DNA of 64,000 nt from Heterocephalus glaber (Eukaryota; Chordata; Mammalia; Rodentia; Bathyergidae). The stretch lies in NCBI RefSeq assembly GCF_000247695.1, contig NW_004624776.1, positions 11,863,298 through 11,927,297 of the forward strand, given 5' to 3'. Position numbers and translations under genes: made by a program. How positions within the stretch are numbered: the first letter of the stretch is position 1; each line of letters begins with the position of its first letter. Under the pieces are notes generated by a model, which made no database searches, was not told where the DNA came from, and was given only the letters and a program-made list of their open reading frames with translations. Below, one piece after another: positions 47,706-60,600 of the stretch.

Positions 47706-48324
47706 GGGGCTAAAAGCTGACTATGTGCACAATAGTCTCCTCTTTCACATTCCATATTTATTTAGGATTAGACATCTGCTCTTTCCTACTTTTAAACCTC
47801 TAATACGGCAAGAATCATGTCAGTATAGGATCTCCCCAGTCACTATTCATATTTATTTAAACCTACAACTGTTCAAATATACAGAATCCTAATCACCCAA
47901 ACTTAGGTCCCAATAACATGTCTAGAACATATGCAAAGTGAGTTAAATACTTTCCTATTTTCTCCTGAGCTGAGTGGCTCCCCAGTATCAAATACATTTG
48001 TCATTTCAGTACATCTGGGGGCTTGCTAAGGCTATCTCCCACATACGAAATGTTTGTCCCTGTCATTCATCCCTACAAGACTGCTCAGCATGCTGCCCCA
48101 CCCTACGCCTGCCAAAGGCCTTCAGTTCCACACGTGAGACAACTTCTTCTCAGTCTCAGTGGACTGCTGGCTGAACACTACAGTAGCACTGGAAGCTGAG
48201 GTTGGTACACAATGCAAACTGCTTCAAGTGCTGACCTTGACGCTGATATGTTATTAGGGGAACAAATGATAACATTTACTTCCTTATAGATGTACCGAGT
48301 CTTTTATTTTCTTTTCTCAAAAAC

Positions 48325-48790
48325 TGTGATATCTAGGCCCTGCTGGCTGTGGAGGGCCTGCCCTTACTGGGGCTACCCATTCCTAGAGGCTGTAAGAATT
48401 GAGCAAGGTGTTCAAATGCAGACCAACCAATTGGAGCCCACACCCTCATCACCCCCCTTTCTGGGATGTCACATTCTAGGTCACTATTTACTTGCCCTAA
48501 TCACCCCATGGTAGGGCGCAGACAGCCCCTATGGCTTAGAGCCCACTAAAACTAGCCAATCTTAAGGCTGCTTGCCTTACTTTACCCCCTCCTTCCCACA
48601 GAAACACAACTGAAGCTCTTTCTTACAGGTCTCCCTACCCTCCGCCTTACAACTGATCTGGTGCTTGCCCATCTGGCCTCCCATGGCAGAGCATGCTCCT
48701 GCTGTTGGAACGCCTTCCAATGGCAGCATCTCCTGATCTGTTGGCCATATTATATCTCAAATTTTCTATAACTACAATTTAAAACAACAG
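48325..48790 (+). mobile_element. LTR-like block
   Basis: GC-rich relative to its flanks, starts tgtgatatctaggccctgct. The composition and the acetyl-rich CCT runs look like an ERV U3, but no target duplication could be fixed. Confidence 0.35.
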
Positions 48791-51700
48791 GGAAGTCTGA
48801 GGAATATTCAGAAGAGGCAACATGTCAGTATTTTCTTCATTTCCCCACTTACTCTTCCAAGAACGCTGCAGGAGTCTCTGTGCCTGATAACAGGAAGACT
48901 GAGTCTCCCAAGGTAAACTGCAAGCTGCCTCAATTTAGAGACTGAATCTGTGGATGTCATGTTCCCCACAATGTCATGAATAGTCCTTAACACAACGTGC
49001 CTGCTGATTGTATATAGCCATACATACTCCCTCTCTTGGGGCACTTTATTTCAATGTTCCTCTATTTCACTGCTGAATCATCCCCAGCCTTCATTTCTCA
49101 CTATCATTAATGCCTTCATTTGGCGCTCCTATTTTTGTCTAAATTAAAAAGACAAGAGACAGGCCATATGGCTTGTCTATAATTTTAGAAAAAGGGTTTC
49201 ACAGCTCCTTTTAAAAGTTCTAATCACCTAGAAATGTTTTTTAATGGCTTTTCAATTTCATATGAAATACTCTTACATATGTATTTTTTCCCAGACAGCT
49301 CTTAGTTTCTGACACCAATTCAGTTTTGAATGAACTGAAAAACAAGAAAGAGGTAAAGGAAAAGCATTGAGTCAATCATCACTCTTGAAAATGCTTGGCA
49401 AATGTAAAAACAAACATAATGGACCGATCCTGTTGTCACCAATGGAATACTTAAGCATGCCTCTCCATTCCTTTACTGGAAGAACTAAGATCTGTCCAGA
49501 TTATTATTCCAAGTCAGTTTACATGCTAAGGATGAAACAGAGATTGCTAATGAAATGTTTAAGGATTATTAGAGGTTAGGCTGTAGTTTGTCCCCACTTT
49601 TCTAAAGGAAATTTGCTGAGAAACAACTTTCCTCACAAAACTAATTTCAGACCCAGCTGTAACTGGACCAGGATTTTTTTCCCTAGGACTTTGGAAATGG
49701 GATCACCTCATTCAGCTTGTCCTAGCTGCTCTCTTTAATGGGGAAGACAAATAACTCCCAGTACATGAAACGGATCAATAAAGTTAGTCTGCAGCAAGAA
49801 ATCAGAAGACAGATAAACAGGAAGTAGGGAAAAGTTCAAATAATTCCTATTCTGTTGTTTTGAAAATATTTTAATATGTATTCTAATTGGTTTCATTTAC
49901 ATTACTAGTTTCTTAGTTCAATGAAACGAAAGTTTTGTGCTGTTTCTTCTTTGTAAGAATCTTTTTTGTCTATGACTTGTACTCTACGTAAATACTTTGA
50001 AGATAATGATACACAGTGTATTAACTATTTTATTCTATTAGTTTGTTATGAAATTTTTTCCATAAAAAATTATTTTTAAACGACTAATGGAATAACTGAA
50101 AAGCTGGCAAAGACGAGAAAAATAAGGACTGCTGAGGGATATGATGAATCTCCCTGAGGTCTATCTTGAGGATGGTAGGCCAGGAAAGAATGCTCCTCCT
50201 CAACTCAACATTCTTCCTTCTCCCTTCAGGAGAGAGGTAAGGCTTGTGGTGCAGTTTTTACTCTTCTGGCTTCTGTGGTTCCCACTCTATCTCCTTCCAC
50301 ACAGATGGTTCACAACGCCGAACCTCTGATCCCACCTTGGCATCTGTTCTAGACCCAGACTAATGTTAAGTGTCCACAGGAATAGCCTGGAAAACAGGGG
50401 GTGAGACAAGGATATGAAACTTTCCCTTACACCATTCTGCAAGTGAGGAGATGTTATCCTAACCAACAGATGGAGCCTAGTTAGTTCCTGGCGAAGGTCA
50501 TGGTTCAGGTGCTAAAATTCCACTAGTGGTGATTTGACAACGTGCAATGGAGGTGTGTGCCACAGTGAGTGCAACAGTGCAGACTCTCCAAAGATTCAGA
50601 AGGTGAAAGACCTACAAAAACAGCAGAGTCGGCTGGTAACTGCTAAATGGCACACACGCCAGCAAAAGGACAATGAGAGACTGAAAGTTCTAAGTAAGCA
50701 GTAGTAAATGAGTGTGAGCATCACAGGGCCTATAAGAATGGCTACAAAGTGGTCCTATCAGGACCATTATTGGAAGAGCAGAAACACAGAGCAGCATGGG
50801 CTAAAGATCCAACCGTGAGAGAGCTGGCAAGGTCTGCACACTCAGCCAAAGTAGGTATAGCATGCTAGTCCGGACCCTGTTAGAGAAAAGCTGGCATCCT
50901 GAAGACTAGAATGGGGACCTCTAGATGGATGGTGAATCCCTACAATCTCCACCAGGACCCTCTGTGCTTGCTTTTGGCTGAGGTGGAAAACTCCTGCAGA
51001 GGCCTCTTCCCAGCAAGGCCACAGGCACACCTTACAGGACTGCACACATCTCCTGCTGGAGGCCATACTGAGAACCTGGATAAGTCCCAGTATAACCTAG
51101 CCTCAGAGGTGCTGGGCCTGATAAGAAAGAAGAGATCAATCAACATCATACTGACTAGACAGAACACCACATGGTGACTGGTGTGTTGGAACCTTGGTGA
51201 GTCACAATGGCGGACGATAAACCCTATAAGATTCAGGGTTTGGCAACTATAGTGAGTTTCTGAGTAGTCAGGGTCATGTTGGAATAGTCCCTCCTAAGTG
51301 AGACAAATTGCTGCATCTTGCATCCCCTACCAGCAGGAAAGAATCCTAGTGCTTGTTAGGTTGAGGTCTGAGGGCAACAGAGAGGCAGTACTGCAATGAC
51401 TCAAATTGGGTGACACAGCAGCTGCCAGTTGTGAGTGTGACCTGAAGCAAGACAGACATCAGGCCTAGGCTGTGGTACAGGCAGCCCAGCTATTCAGGCC
51501 ACACGACCCAGCAGACCCCTGATAGCACCTGTGGTTAAAAAAAAAAGGTGCAGTAGGGAGTTGGTGGCAAGAAAAAAGAATGCATGTCCCTGAGACACTA
51601 CCGTTGCTCCAGAGTTACAGGTCCTTTGAAAAGAGCTGGTGGTGTTTTACCAGGCCCTGGTAGAAACATGAAATAGCAAGGCACCAAGTATTCAAGGCTC

Positions 51701-52596
51701 CCCAGAATAAGCTGAGTTCCGTCAGTCAAGTTATTAATTCAACCCAGCAGCAGTGCTCCATGAGACAAAAATGGGGCAGTCATGCAATCAACTCAGAGCA
51801 GAACGAGAGAGCACAAATGGCTGGCACAGGCAGGAAGCCTACACCTCCAAATCACTTAGCAGAGCTGCAGTGTCCCTCACTGCCTGGCACCTGGGGGGAA
51901 CAGGCAGACTCACACAGACCCACGCATCCAGCTGAAGGAGGAAGGAAAGGCCAAGCCTCATTTTCAGATGGGTCAGTTCAGCATGTAGGTGCCAACTGAA
52001 AACAGACTGTGGTTTTGATACAACACCATTCAATATGGCCCTGAAGGCAGTGGGGAAGAAACACTTCCCAGCAGGTGGAGGTGTAGGAACTAACCAGTTT
52101 AAGGGTTTTGTTCCTGAGATGTAGCCTGAGCTAAAAATATGTATGGATACCTGGGCAGAATAAACAGTCTGCTTATATGACCAGGGAACTGTTAGCTGAG
52201 AGAAAAAGAGGTCCAGATAAAGGCATCTGGTAAGAATTTGGAGAAGGAAGAGTGTAAAGACTGCTATATTATAATTTAACCTTACTGGAAATACCTCACC
52301 CCGCAAAGAATCTGAACACAAGTATACAAAATGTGCCAACCATTAGTACCCCAAGAGCTGATCTGATGGATTCCCACATATCACTGTACCTGATCCACTT
52401 TACAGAAGAGATTTGGGAGCGGTCCTGTGCTATGGGTCGGTTAAGTGATTCCAAAGGCCCATGTGTTAAAGACCCATCTCCGCAATTCCTATTAGCTACC
52501 TTTTTATTTTGCTCTTTCTTTTGCTCTTTATTATAATTTATACTTTTATTTATAATTTGCTCTTTACTTATAATTTGGGTCCCTCAATTCTCATAG

Positions 52597-52999
52597 AAGA
52601 GAAACTACTTCACAAACCTGTATGCCTTTAAATTTGAGAACTCAAGAAACAGATTTCTAGATAGTACGTATGAATTACCAAAACTAAACTGAGAAGATTT
52701 TAAAACGCCTGAATAATTCAATAATAGGCAAGGAAACTGAAACAGTAATAAAAACCTACCAACTAAGAAAAGTCCAGGTCTGGATGGATTCACCTTTGAA
52801 TTCCAAGAAAACTTCAGGGAAGACCTAACACTGATACTCCTCAAGCTGTTTAAGGAAATTGAAAGGGAAGGAGTATTCATAAAGTTATTCCTGGAGGCTA
52901 CTATCACCCTTATTCCAAAACTAGATAAGGATACAACAAAAAAAGAGAACTATAGACCAATCTCTTTAATAAATATGGACACAAAATTCCTCAAAAACA
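52597..52999 (+). mobile_element. L1 ORF2 reverse-transcriptase fragment, 5' part
   Basis: Translates with stops to L1 RT text: YFTNLYAF, KNLPTKKSPGLDGFTFEFQ (with a frame slip), EATITLIPKLDKDTTKKENY, RPISLINMDTKFL. It is interrupted at 53000 by a younger L1 and resumes at about 53488. Confidence 0.85.
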
Positions 53000-53487
53000 G
53001 CCCAATTGCCCATCAACTGGAGACTGGATAAAGAAAATGTGTTTTTTTTATATAACATGGAGTACTACTCAGCCATTAAGAATGAGAAATTAGAGACATT
53101 TATAGCTAAATGGATGCACATTGAGGCCATACTCTTAAGTGAAATAAATAGGACAGGCATATATAAGTACTGAACAGTTTCTCTGGTGTGAGAAACTGAA
53201 AGTGTAAATAAAGATCAAATGGCATAAAAGATGTGAAATAGGAAGAAAAGGTCCAAAGAGGAAGGGAAAGTGGGAAAGGGTGGGGAAAGGAAAGAAGTGA
53301 ATGGAATTAATATGAGAAAAGGAAAAAATGGAAACAAAGTCTTTGTAAATAGGGAGTGGTGGAGGGGTCAAATGGAGGGCAGGGGAATGGGGAAAAAATA
53401 AGAACAAAGATATATTATGCAAAGGTACAAATTTCCAATGATGAATGTCATTATATTGTATACCTAAAATGGACCAATAAAATTTTC
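53000..53487 (+). mobile_element. 5'-truncated L1 3' end nested in an older L1
   Basis: Begins within ORF2's end (ccatcaactggagactggat), has a purine-rich 3'UTR and ends gaccaataaaattttc. The near-identical direct repeats aattcctcaaaaac (before) and atttctcaaaaac (after) are its target duplication. Confidence 0.8.
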
Positions 53488-53960
53488 AAAATTTCTCAAA
53501 AACATACTGGTAAACAGAATGCAACAAATCATCAAAAAGACCATACATGGGCTGGGGATTTAGCTCAGTGGTTCCGCCACCTGCTGTATAAGCGCAAGTT
53601 CTGGAGTTCTATCCTGGTACCAAAAAAAAAAAAAAAACATACATCATAATCAAGTAGGCGTCATTCCAGAGATACAAGGATGGTTCAATATACACAAATC
53701 AATACATGCAATACCTGTATATCATATAAATAGAAGCAAGGACAAAAATCACATGATAATATTAATAGATGCAGAAAAGGCCTCTGACAAAATCTAACAT
53801 CATTTCATGATAAAAACAATGAAGAAAATAGGTATAGAAGGACCTTGCCTCAACCTGATTAAAAGCCATTCAGGACAAACCTACTGCCAACATCATATTA
53901 AATAGGAAAAAACTGAATGCTTTCTCTCTAAAATCAGGAATAAGACAAGGATATCTGAGG
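53488..53960 (+). mobile_element. L1 ORF2 reverse-transcriptase fragment, continuation
   Basis: Resumes the older L1 (caaatcatcaaaaagaccat ... gtaggcgtcattcca ... ttcaatatacacaaatc ... aatagatgcagaaaaggcct), ending at the ggaataagacaaggat motif. An ID SINE (53549-53637) interrupts it. Confidence 0.85.
53549..53637 (+). mobile_element. ID SINE inserted in L1 ORF2 sequence
   Basis: Body gggctggggatttagctcag ... ctatcctggtacc with A15 tail. The short duplicate catacat at both sides joins a continuous L1 sequence. Confidence 0.9.
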
Positions 53961-54117
53961 AATGACAGGAGTCCTCAAACAATGAACCAAGCACTCTCTA
54001 AACAGAGACTAATTTTATTATGTGTAAAAAATCTTTTTTTTTCAAAAGATTATGTATTTGATTGACTCATAAATCTATTTAGGAAAGGAATATCTAACTT
54101 TATATTTTTTCTACTTC

Positions 54118-54360
54118 AGTAATTTAAGTGAAATAAATAGGGCACACATGTGTAAATGCTGAATCGTTTCTATGGTGTGAAAAAATGAAAGTGTAAATGA
54201 GGACCAAAACGTATAATAGATATTGTGAAATAGGAAGAAAATGCTCAAAGGGGAAGGGGAACGAGGGAGGGGGGTCAGGGGAAAGGAAAGGAGGGAAAGA
54301 AAAAATGAGGAAAAAAAAAAAAACAGAAAGAAAGCTTTTGTAAATAGTAGAGAATTACTG
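54118..54360 (+). mobile_element. L1 3' UTR fragment
   Basis: Parallels 53135-53350: aagtgaaataaatagggcac, gaaagtgtaaatgaggacc, then a purine-rich run. Third copy of the same L1 3' end in the window. Confidence 0.7.
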
Positions 54361-55167
54361 TAGTTCTGTTACTGGGTGCTAATAACTTTTGCTTAGAGAC
54401 CTGATATCTAGAATTTTCATATTTTAGCACTCCTTCCTTAGATGTGTACTTCTTCCTTTCATGATTTTTATGTAAACATTGCTGTCTATTTTCTCAGGCT
54501 TTACCCTCAATCAGCAAGTCCTTCTTGTTTTATTATAACTGGAATAATAATTAACATGACAGCAATTATACACCAGCTCCTGGTTCAGCTAAATCTTAGG
54601 AAGGTCTTTTTACCTACATCTCAGAGTGAGGCCATCTCAGAATCTGTGATTCTCTTTCTCATGGCGACTGAACTCTGCCTTACTGTTTTTCCCTGTCTTG
54701 GGGGCATGAGAGTTTCTGCCCTTGTGCAACAGAACCAAACTTTTGCTTTGCACCAGTGACAGAGCACAGGGCTAAGAGGTTGTCTTGCTTTTGCTACCAC
54801 CCTTTGCCCAGAAGCAGAGGAATTTACTGGCTAAGGGGAGGAGAAAAGAGGTTTCCAAGTCCTCTATAAGAGCAGACCATTGCTAGGTCCTAGGGTTTGT
54901 TGCTCTCCCAGCAATTTTTGTGTCACAAAAGAAAAGGCTCTGGGAAAACAGACTTGACATAATAATACCTGATCTCCTTCCTGCAGGACTGCACCACCAA
55001 AGAATCTCTGTCTAGTCTCCAGGAATGACCCTATAAGCATCCAGCCTAGTGGAGGCCTGAAGAAAAGAGCCTGTGAGGTCGAATTCCTCTATATCTGGGG
55101 TTACTAGTTAGTCTGAATTGTATGCATTATTAGCCCACATTTCATCTTTAAGAATTCATTAGTACTA

Positions 55168-55548
55168 AGCCAGGTATGGTTATGCATTCCCGTAATCCCA
55201 GCACTCTGAGAAGCTGAGGCAGGAAGATCACAAGTTTGAGCCCAGCCTGGGCAATTAGCGAGATCCTGTCTCAAAGCTTAAAAAAAAAAAAAAAAGAAAG
55301 AAAAAAGAAAAAAAGCCAGTGCAGTGGCACATGCCTGTAATCCCAGAACCCGGGAGGCTAAGGTAGGAGGACTGATGTGAGTTTGAGGCCAGTCTGGGCT
55401 ACACAGTAAGTTAAAGGTGAGCCTGAACTACATAGCAAGACCCTGTCTCAAAAAACCACACTAAATAAATAAATAAATAATTTTTTAAGGATTGGGGATT
55501 TGGCTCAGTGTGAAGCCCCTGGGTTCAATTCTCAGAACTGGAAAAAAA
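55168..55548 (+). mobile_element. B1-B1-ID composite SINE
   Basis: Two 7SL-like monomers (55168-55280 and 55315-55452) separated by an A-rich linker, then (aaat)n and a short ID-like unit (attggggatttggctcagtg). The second monomer has the internal duplication typical of B1. Confidence 0.75.
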
Positions 55549-56934
55549 AAATAAAAAAATTTCTAAAATTTCAGCTGATCTTTTCTTCTGTGGTGGTGAT
55601 CTGTTCCTCCTGTGGTCTGCTACAGATGAAACAGTCCAAATGTCGTGTCTCTCCTCAGGAGGGCTTATCATTTGGGGAATTTAGAACTGTTATTACTTTG
55701 TAGGTATATGGCCTTTTCCCCTTTCTTTCAATGAAGCAACATTCTCTCACAAATTTTTACATCCTAATTGTAAGAGAAACACTGTGCCAGGCACTGTAAG
55801 AACAAAATTAACATGTGAGTTATTTCTTCAAGACTTGAAATTACTAACTATATTCACAAAGGAGAAAAAAACAGCAAACTTGTATATCTGATGAGTGAGC
55901 ATTGAGTACACTCTAAGATTCATCTGTGCAGACTCCAAAGTGAGCAACCTGGAAAAAAAGGAATCCCACTACTAGCTTAGCATAGTTATCTACAGTTTTC
56001 ATCTGTAGAACATACTGCAATGGGTTGTATAAATCAAACTGAAACCTGCAATTGTGATCTTTCCCCAGTGCATACTGCCACAGCAGAGAGGGCTGATGGG
56101 GTCTCAGTAATTTAACTTAAGTCCTTATTACATACTTTAAACTCCTATTTCTAATAGGGCTAGAGGAGTGTACATGATTGCATGGGTGGATTTTGTGATG
56201 GCTTCTTTCTCCACTATGCATCGATAAAGACCACCCTGCAAGTTTTGAGAGTGTCCACAGTTTGCAGAACCTGGCAGTGTTAATGATTCTGTCTTTTCTC
56301 TTACTGATACGCTAGTAACCTTTGTTCTGATTGCTGTGTGCCACCAATTAGTGTCTTATATGGCAAAGCTAAATCAGGCAACACAGACTACATTATACTC
56401 AGAACTAAACGTGCACATTCTGTAGATGTTTGGTTTTTAAATACATTTGCTTATGTTCATCTCAGAATAAAAGTGATCCACACTGAAGTGGTGTTGTACC
56501 AATGCCCATACAGAATATGGTGACACGATGGACCCGAACTCTTCTTCTGCCTCTTCATCTCACTGTGCCTTTTCTGTTTTGAAGGGCAAGGGCTATGTCT
56601 CCTACTTCAGTTTCATGGCACCCCGCATGGAGTCAAGTGCCTACTGACATTTCCCAGAAGACTGTCACTAAATTACACTGCATTCTCACAGGAAAAAAAA
56701 AAAAATCTGCGCTTCCTGAACTCCCAATCTGCTAAATTACCCTCCATAGCCACACTGCCTTACCTCCTCTTTAAATTTACACTTTAGAGAAAAGTTGTGA
56801 TTTTGGGGAGAAGGGGAGAAGAAAGACCACATGAAATTAGAACACTTCATTAGGATAAAGGTTTACCTTTGCTATTTGAAATGAAGTAAGTTTCTGCAGG
56901 ATGAGAGAAAGAAAGGTTCCATGAAACAATGCTT

Positions 56935-57060
56935 AATTAGGAACTGGGGGACCGGGGTTCTAATCCCAGTTCCACCACTAAGACTGTATGACCCAGTGCA
57001 AGTCTCTTAATAAGAGTGGGTCTGTTTCCCTTCCTGGAAACCAGATATCCCCTTGTTTCT
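56935..57060 (+). repeat. MIR SINE
   Basis: MIR text: ccggggttctaatcccagtt, ccaccactaagactgtatga, agtctcttaataa. Confidence 0.75.
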
Positions 57061-57444
57061 TCTAAGTTCGATATTTAGCTGGCTTTCAGAAACTACCATA
57101 CTGGATACACTTACCCTCCAAACACTGCACTTTCACTGGGCTCTAGCTGACAAAAATAAAAAGAATCAATACACAAAAACAATAAGACAAAATCCCTTTC
57201 CATAGTGAGTTAATGGTTTAGTGAGAGAGACAGATTCATAAGTAAAGTTAAAATATAGTGTGACAAGCACTATATTAAAGATATTTCTTCTACTCAGACA
57301 TTAATACACAACTAAAAAGTCTGAACTCAGTGGTGGATGGGCTGGGGGTGGGAGATGGACTAGAAGGTCAGGGATGAACTACATTGCTAACCAATCCCTG
57401 TAGCACCATACCTAGACAGGAAAGCTGCTGAACAAACACTAGAG

Positions 57445-57522
57445 CAGTGGTGGCGAACCTTTTGGAACTTTCGATAACAAACAGCTAGCAGCTGCATTCG
57501 TGCCATAGGTTCACCACCACTG
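57445..57522 (+). mobile_element. 78-bp hAT-type MITE with 8-bp target duplication
   Basis: 16-bp inverted repeats with one mismatch (cagtggtggcgaacct and, inverted, cagtggtggtgaacct). They are flanked by 8-bp direct repeats cactagag and cgctagtg (6 of 8 identical), which fit the hAT nTCTAGAn target preference. No coding content, so it moved with another element's transposase. Confidence 0.8.
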
Positions 57523-58688
57523 CGCTAGTGGGTAGAAGGATACAATTTCTGTTCAAGTTTTAGAAGTAGTATTCCACTTTTTTTTTTAATAGCTGCTCTC
57601 TGCTACATAATACAGCCTACACAACTAAATAAGCATGGAGGGGCAGATTTATGTCTGTGCAATTACATACTGACAAATCTGAAAAACCTTTGTCAAGTAT
57701 CTTCTTATAGAGGACATTCTGGCATTAAAAGAGCTAATTTATGTTTAGCCCCAAAATGGCACCTAACGATACTTTGGGTGAAGCTAATATCTGCTTCCAA
57801 CTGAAAAGATGAACATTCAGTGTCCAGGTTGAGATTTCTTATCACAGTTTTCACCACAGGCTCTTGGCTTGTGGGAAGAAACCTCAAAGCAAGTAAGAAT
57901 GAAGAAAACCCATGTACATCCTGAATGGGCATAGCAGAGAAGCAAGTCGGGGCTTGGTAAAGAACTACTAGGCAGAGATCAATCCTTTTGCCCCCTTGTC
58001 CTTCTTTCTCTGTGTGCTGGGGAAGGGGAAAGGAGCTCAGAGAAAGGATTCTGCTCCATTTGTTTCTATGTATCTATGTCTAAACTGATCTTAATGCTCT
58101 GAGTTATATCTGCTACCATGGATAATCAGGATCCAGGACATATTCCTAGGTTCTCGTGCGCAATGAACAAAGAATTGGATGTGGCACACGATGGTAAGGA
58201 AAAAGCAGCAAAGTACACATGCACAGAACAGTTCCCAAAGCTCTGCATGTGGATGTCTCTGGGGTACTCGAGCAGGTTTTCAATAAGATGGTCTAGACCT
58301 GATATCAACCTGAGGCAGGGGACCCCAGCACTGCCACTTCAACCCCTATGTGGTAGTTCTCATGGGTCTCCTTGAGATGTAGATAACATTAAATGGACAC
58401 AGACAGCATGAAAAACTTGTTATCGTAGCTTTCCTCAAGATAGCCTGCCCTGTGTCCCTCAGGGTGTACTTTTTCCTCTTTTAGCCCAAGCTCAACTCTG
58501 CAGAGCCAGTTTCTCTCTCACTCTTCACTTCTACTTTTTCAAATACACTCTGTCATCGCTTTTTTGACTCATTTCATTCAATTCTTTGTTCGAGATAAGA
58601 ACCTGGAATCCAACTTCAGAAGGAGACATGAGCATCACAAAACCTGGTAACATTTATTTGGCGAGCCACTTTTAAAAGGAGCTACCCA

Positions 58689-58838
58689 AGAGTCAGAATG
58701 GTGGTGCACTCCTATAATCCCAGTATTTAAAAGGCTGAGGCAGGAAGACTACTGCTCCAAGTTTGAGACTAGCCTGGGCTATACAGTGAGTTCAAGGCCA
58801 GCCTGGACTACATAGCAAGACACTGTCTCAAAAAAAAA
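58689..58838 (+). mobile_element. B1 SINE
   Basis: 7SL-like body (ataatcccagtatttaaaag ... gacactgtctc) with A10 tail. Near-direct repeats aaaggagctacc and aaaggagccacc flank it. Confidence 0.85.
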
Positions 58839-58892
58839 AGGAGCCACCTGGTAACACAGTGGTCCCACTCCCAGGAACAAAATCTGTCTTAA

Positions 58893-59240
58893 TCACCTCT
58901 TTGCTGCTGGGAAGCAATGCCTGACACCCACAACTTAAAGGAGGAGAGATTTATTTTAGTTCATGTTTACAATCCATGGTCACCTGGCTTCAAGGAAGGA
59001 CTGTATGGCAGAGGAGAAGCTACTCACACCATGGCAGACTGGAAGCAGAGTGAGTCAAGGGAGGGGGCAAGAAGGGAGATACAACTTCTGGGTCATGTTC
59101 ATAATGATCTGCCTCTTCCAACCAGGCTCCATCTCCTAACAGCAAATCAGCCCTAGCACCCTCATAATTTAATCATTCTCCAAAGCCCTGCTTATGAGCA
59201 CATAAGGCTCTTGGGGATATGTAGCTATAAACAACTGTCA
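58893..59240 (-). mobile_element. MaLR-like LTR
   Basis: Inverted: gctgggaagcaatgcctgac, gatttattttagttcatgtt, agcacataaggctcttgggg. Confidence 0.6.
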
Positions 59241-59259
59241 AGCATTTTATATATACTAA

Positions 59260-59415
59260 CCCACTTAATTCTTACAAAATGAGACAGAAATCACCAATAT
59301 TTCCATTTTACAGGGAAAAATCTGAAACACCAATAGTCAAAGGAACTTGCCCAACACTACATAGTCAAACCCAAGCAAACCAGAATCAGAGTCCATGCTG
59401 TTCCCTACTACATCA
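59260..59415 (-). repeat. MIR SINE
   Basis: Inverted MIR text: ccattttacagggaaaaatc, ggaacttgcccaacactaca, cagagtccatgctgttcc. Confidence 0.65.
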
Positions 59416-59954
59416 AAGATCTCCATTAAAAGAAAAGTAACACGGAGAGTTAAAACAAAGCAAAACGAAACAAATATTCAAGTGCACATCTGAAATGAAA
59501 CAACTGAGAAGGGAGAAAATAAGTAACTACAAAGATACACCAGGCAAATGTTAATTGGACAAGTCAAGCAGTTAATATAAGACACAACAGAAACTCAAAG
59601 GTGAAAAGCAATAAAACAGAGGAAAGACACATTTCATATCGTTATGTTAAAAATTCAATTCAAAATGATAATCGTAAATCTCGTATCCTCTTTGTAGAAG
59701 ACATACTTTTCTCAGAAACCAATAAACAGAAAATCAGATTTGAGTAATACTATTAACAAGTTTTAATTTATAGCTATTTTTAAATGTTGTACATAAATAC
59801 GACAATGCACACTCTTAAAAATGCAGAGAAAAGTTATAAAAAAAAGATCATAAATTAGGTAAGATTAAAAAAAAGTTAACGAGTTGCAAAGAGCTGAAAT
59901 AACACAGTAAGCATAATGTAATTAAGTGAAAACTAAACAACATTTAAACTGGGA

Positions 59955-60600
59955 TGTTGGCAAGTTGTCTACAGCACTGCAATTACTGAATCAGAATTCC
60001 TGTTCTGGCCATGACAAGTACCCTTTGGGGAGTTTTGGGACAGGCCTGAACTTCTTGTGCTCTGAACTGCTTCTGGGAACACCCAGCTTGTTGATTCAGC
60101 ATGGTTGTGGGCAGGGAAGGCTCACTTTAGGGAGGATTGTTGTCGGAAGAGTATAAAAAGGAGAACAGGAGGGAAGGATTTCAGCTGATCTTCCTTGGAA
60201 GCACTTCATTGTGGCGGATTTTCCTCAGAGGAGCATCCTGCTGTTCTCTTCAGAGGAGCTCTGGTCTTCACCTTCACCTCAGGCATCGTCTCCTGGCTTT
60301 TGGCACAGATTCTTCAGCTCCCAGGCACTGACCTTTCAGCCTGCCAGCTCAGACTCTTTAGTTTCTAGCACAGATTCTTTGACCTCCCAGCACAGACCCT
60401 TCTGTCTTCCATCGTGGATCCTTTGGCCTCCTGATGTGGACTCCTAAGGGACACTGCTGTGGGCTCCAGGCCTTAAGCTGGATCCTTCAGATCTCTATTG
60501 CACGGACACACCTTTTGCACTGTTCTACAATCGACTCTGTGGGTGGCCACTGTAGGCCAATGTTGTAAATTTCTGTGTCCTGCATTAAATCGGATTCGGA
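59955..60600 (+). mobile_element. LTR-like block with core promoter and degenerate internal repeats
   Basis: Has a TATA box (tataaaaag, about 60151) and ATTAAA near 60580. Between them a run of imperfect repeats of about 30 bp contains cacagattcttcagctccca, cacagattctttgacctccc and similar. Reads as an ERV LTR (U3 to U5), family not recognised. Confidence 0.4.
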
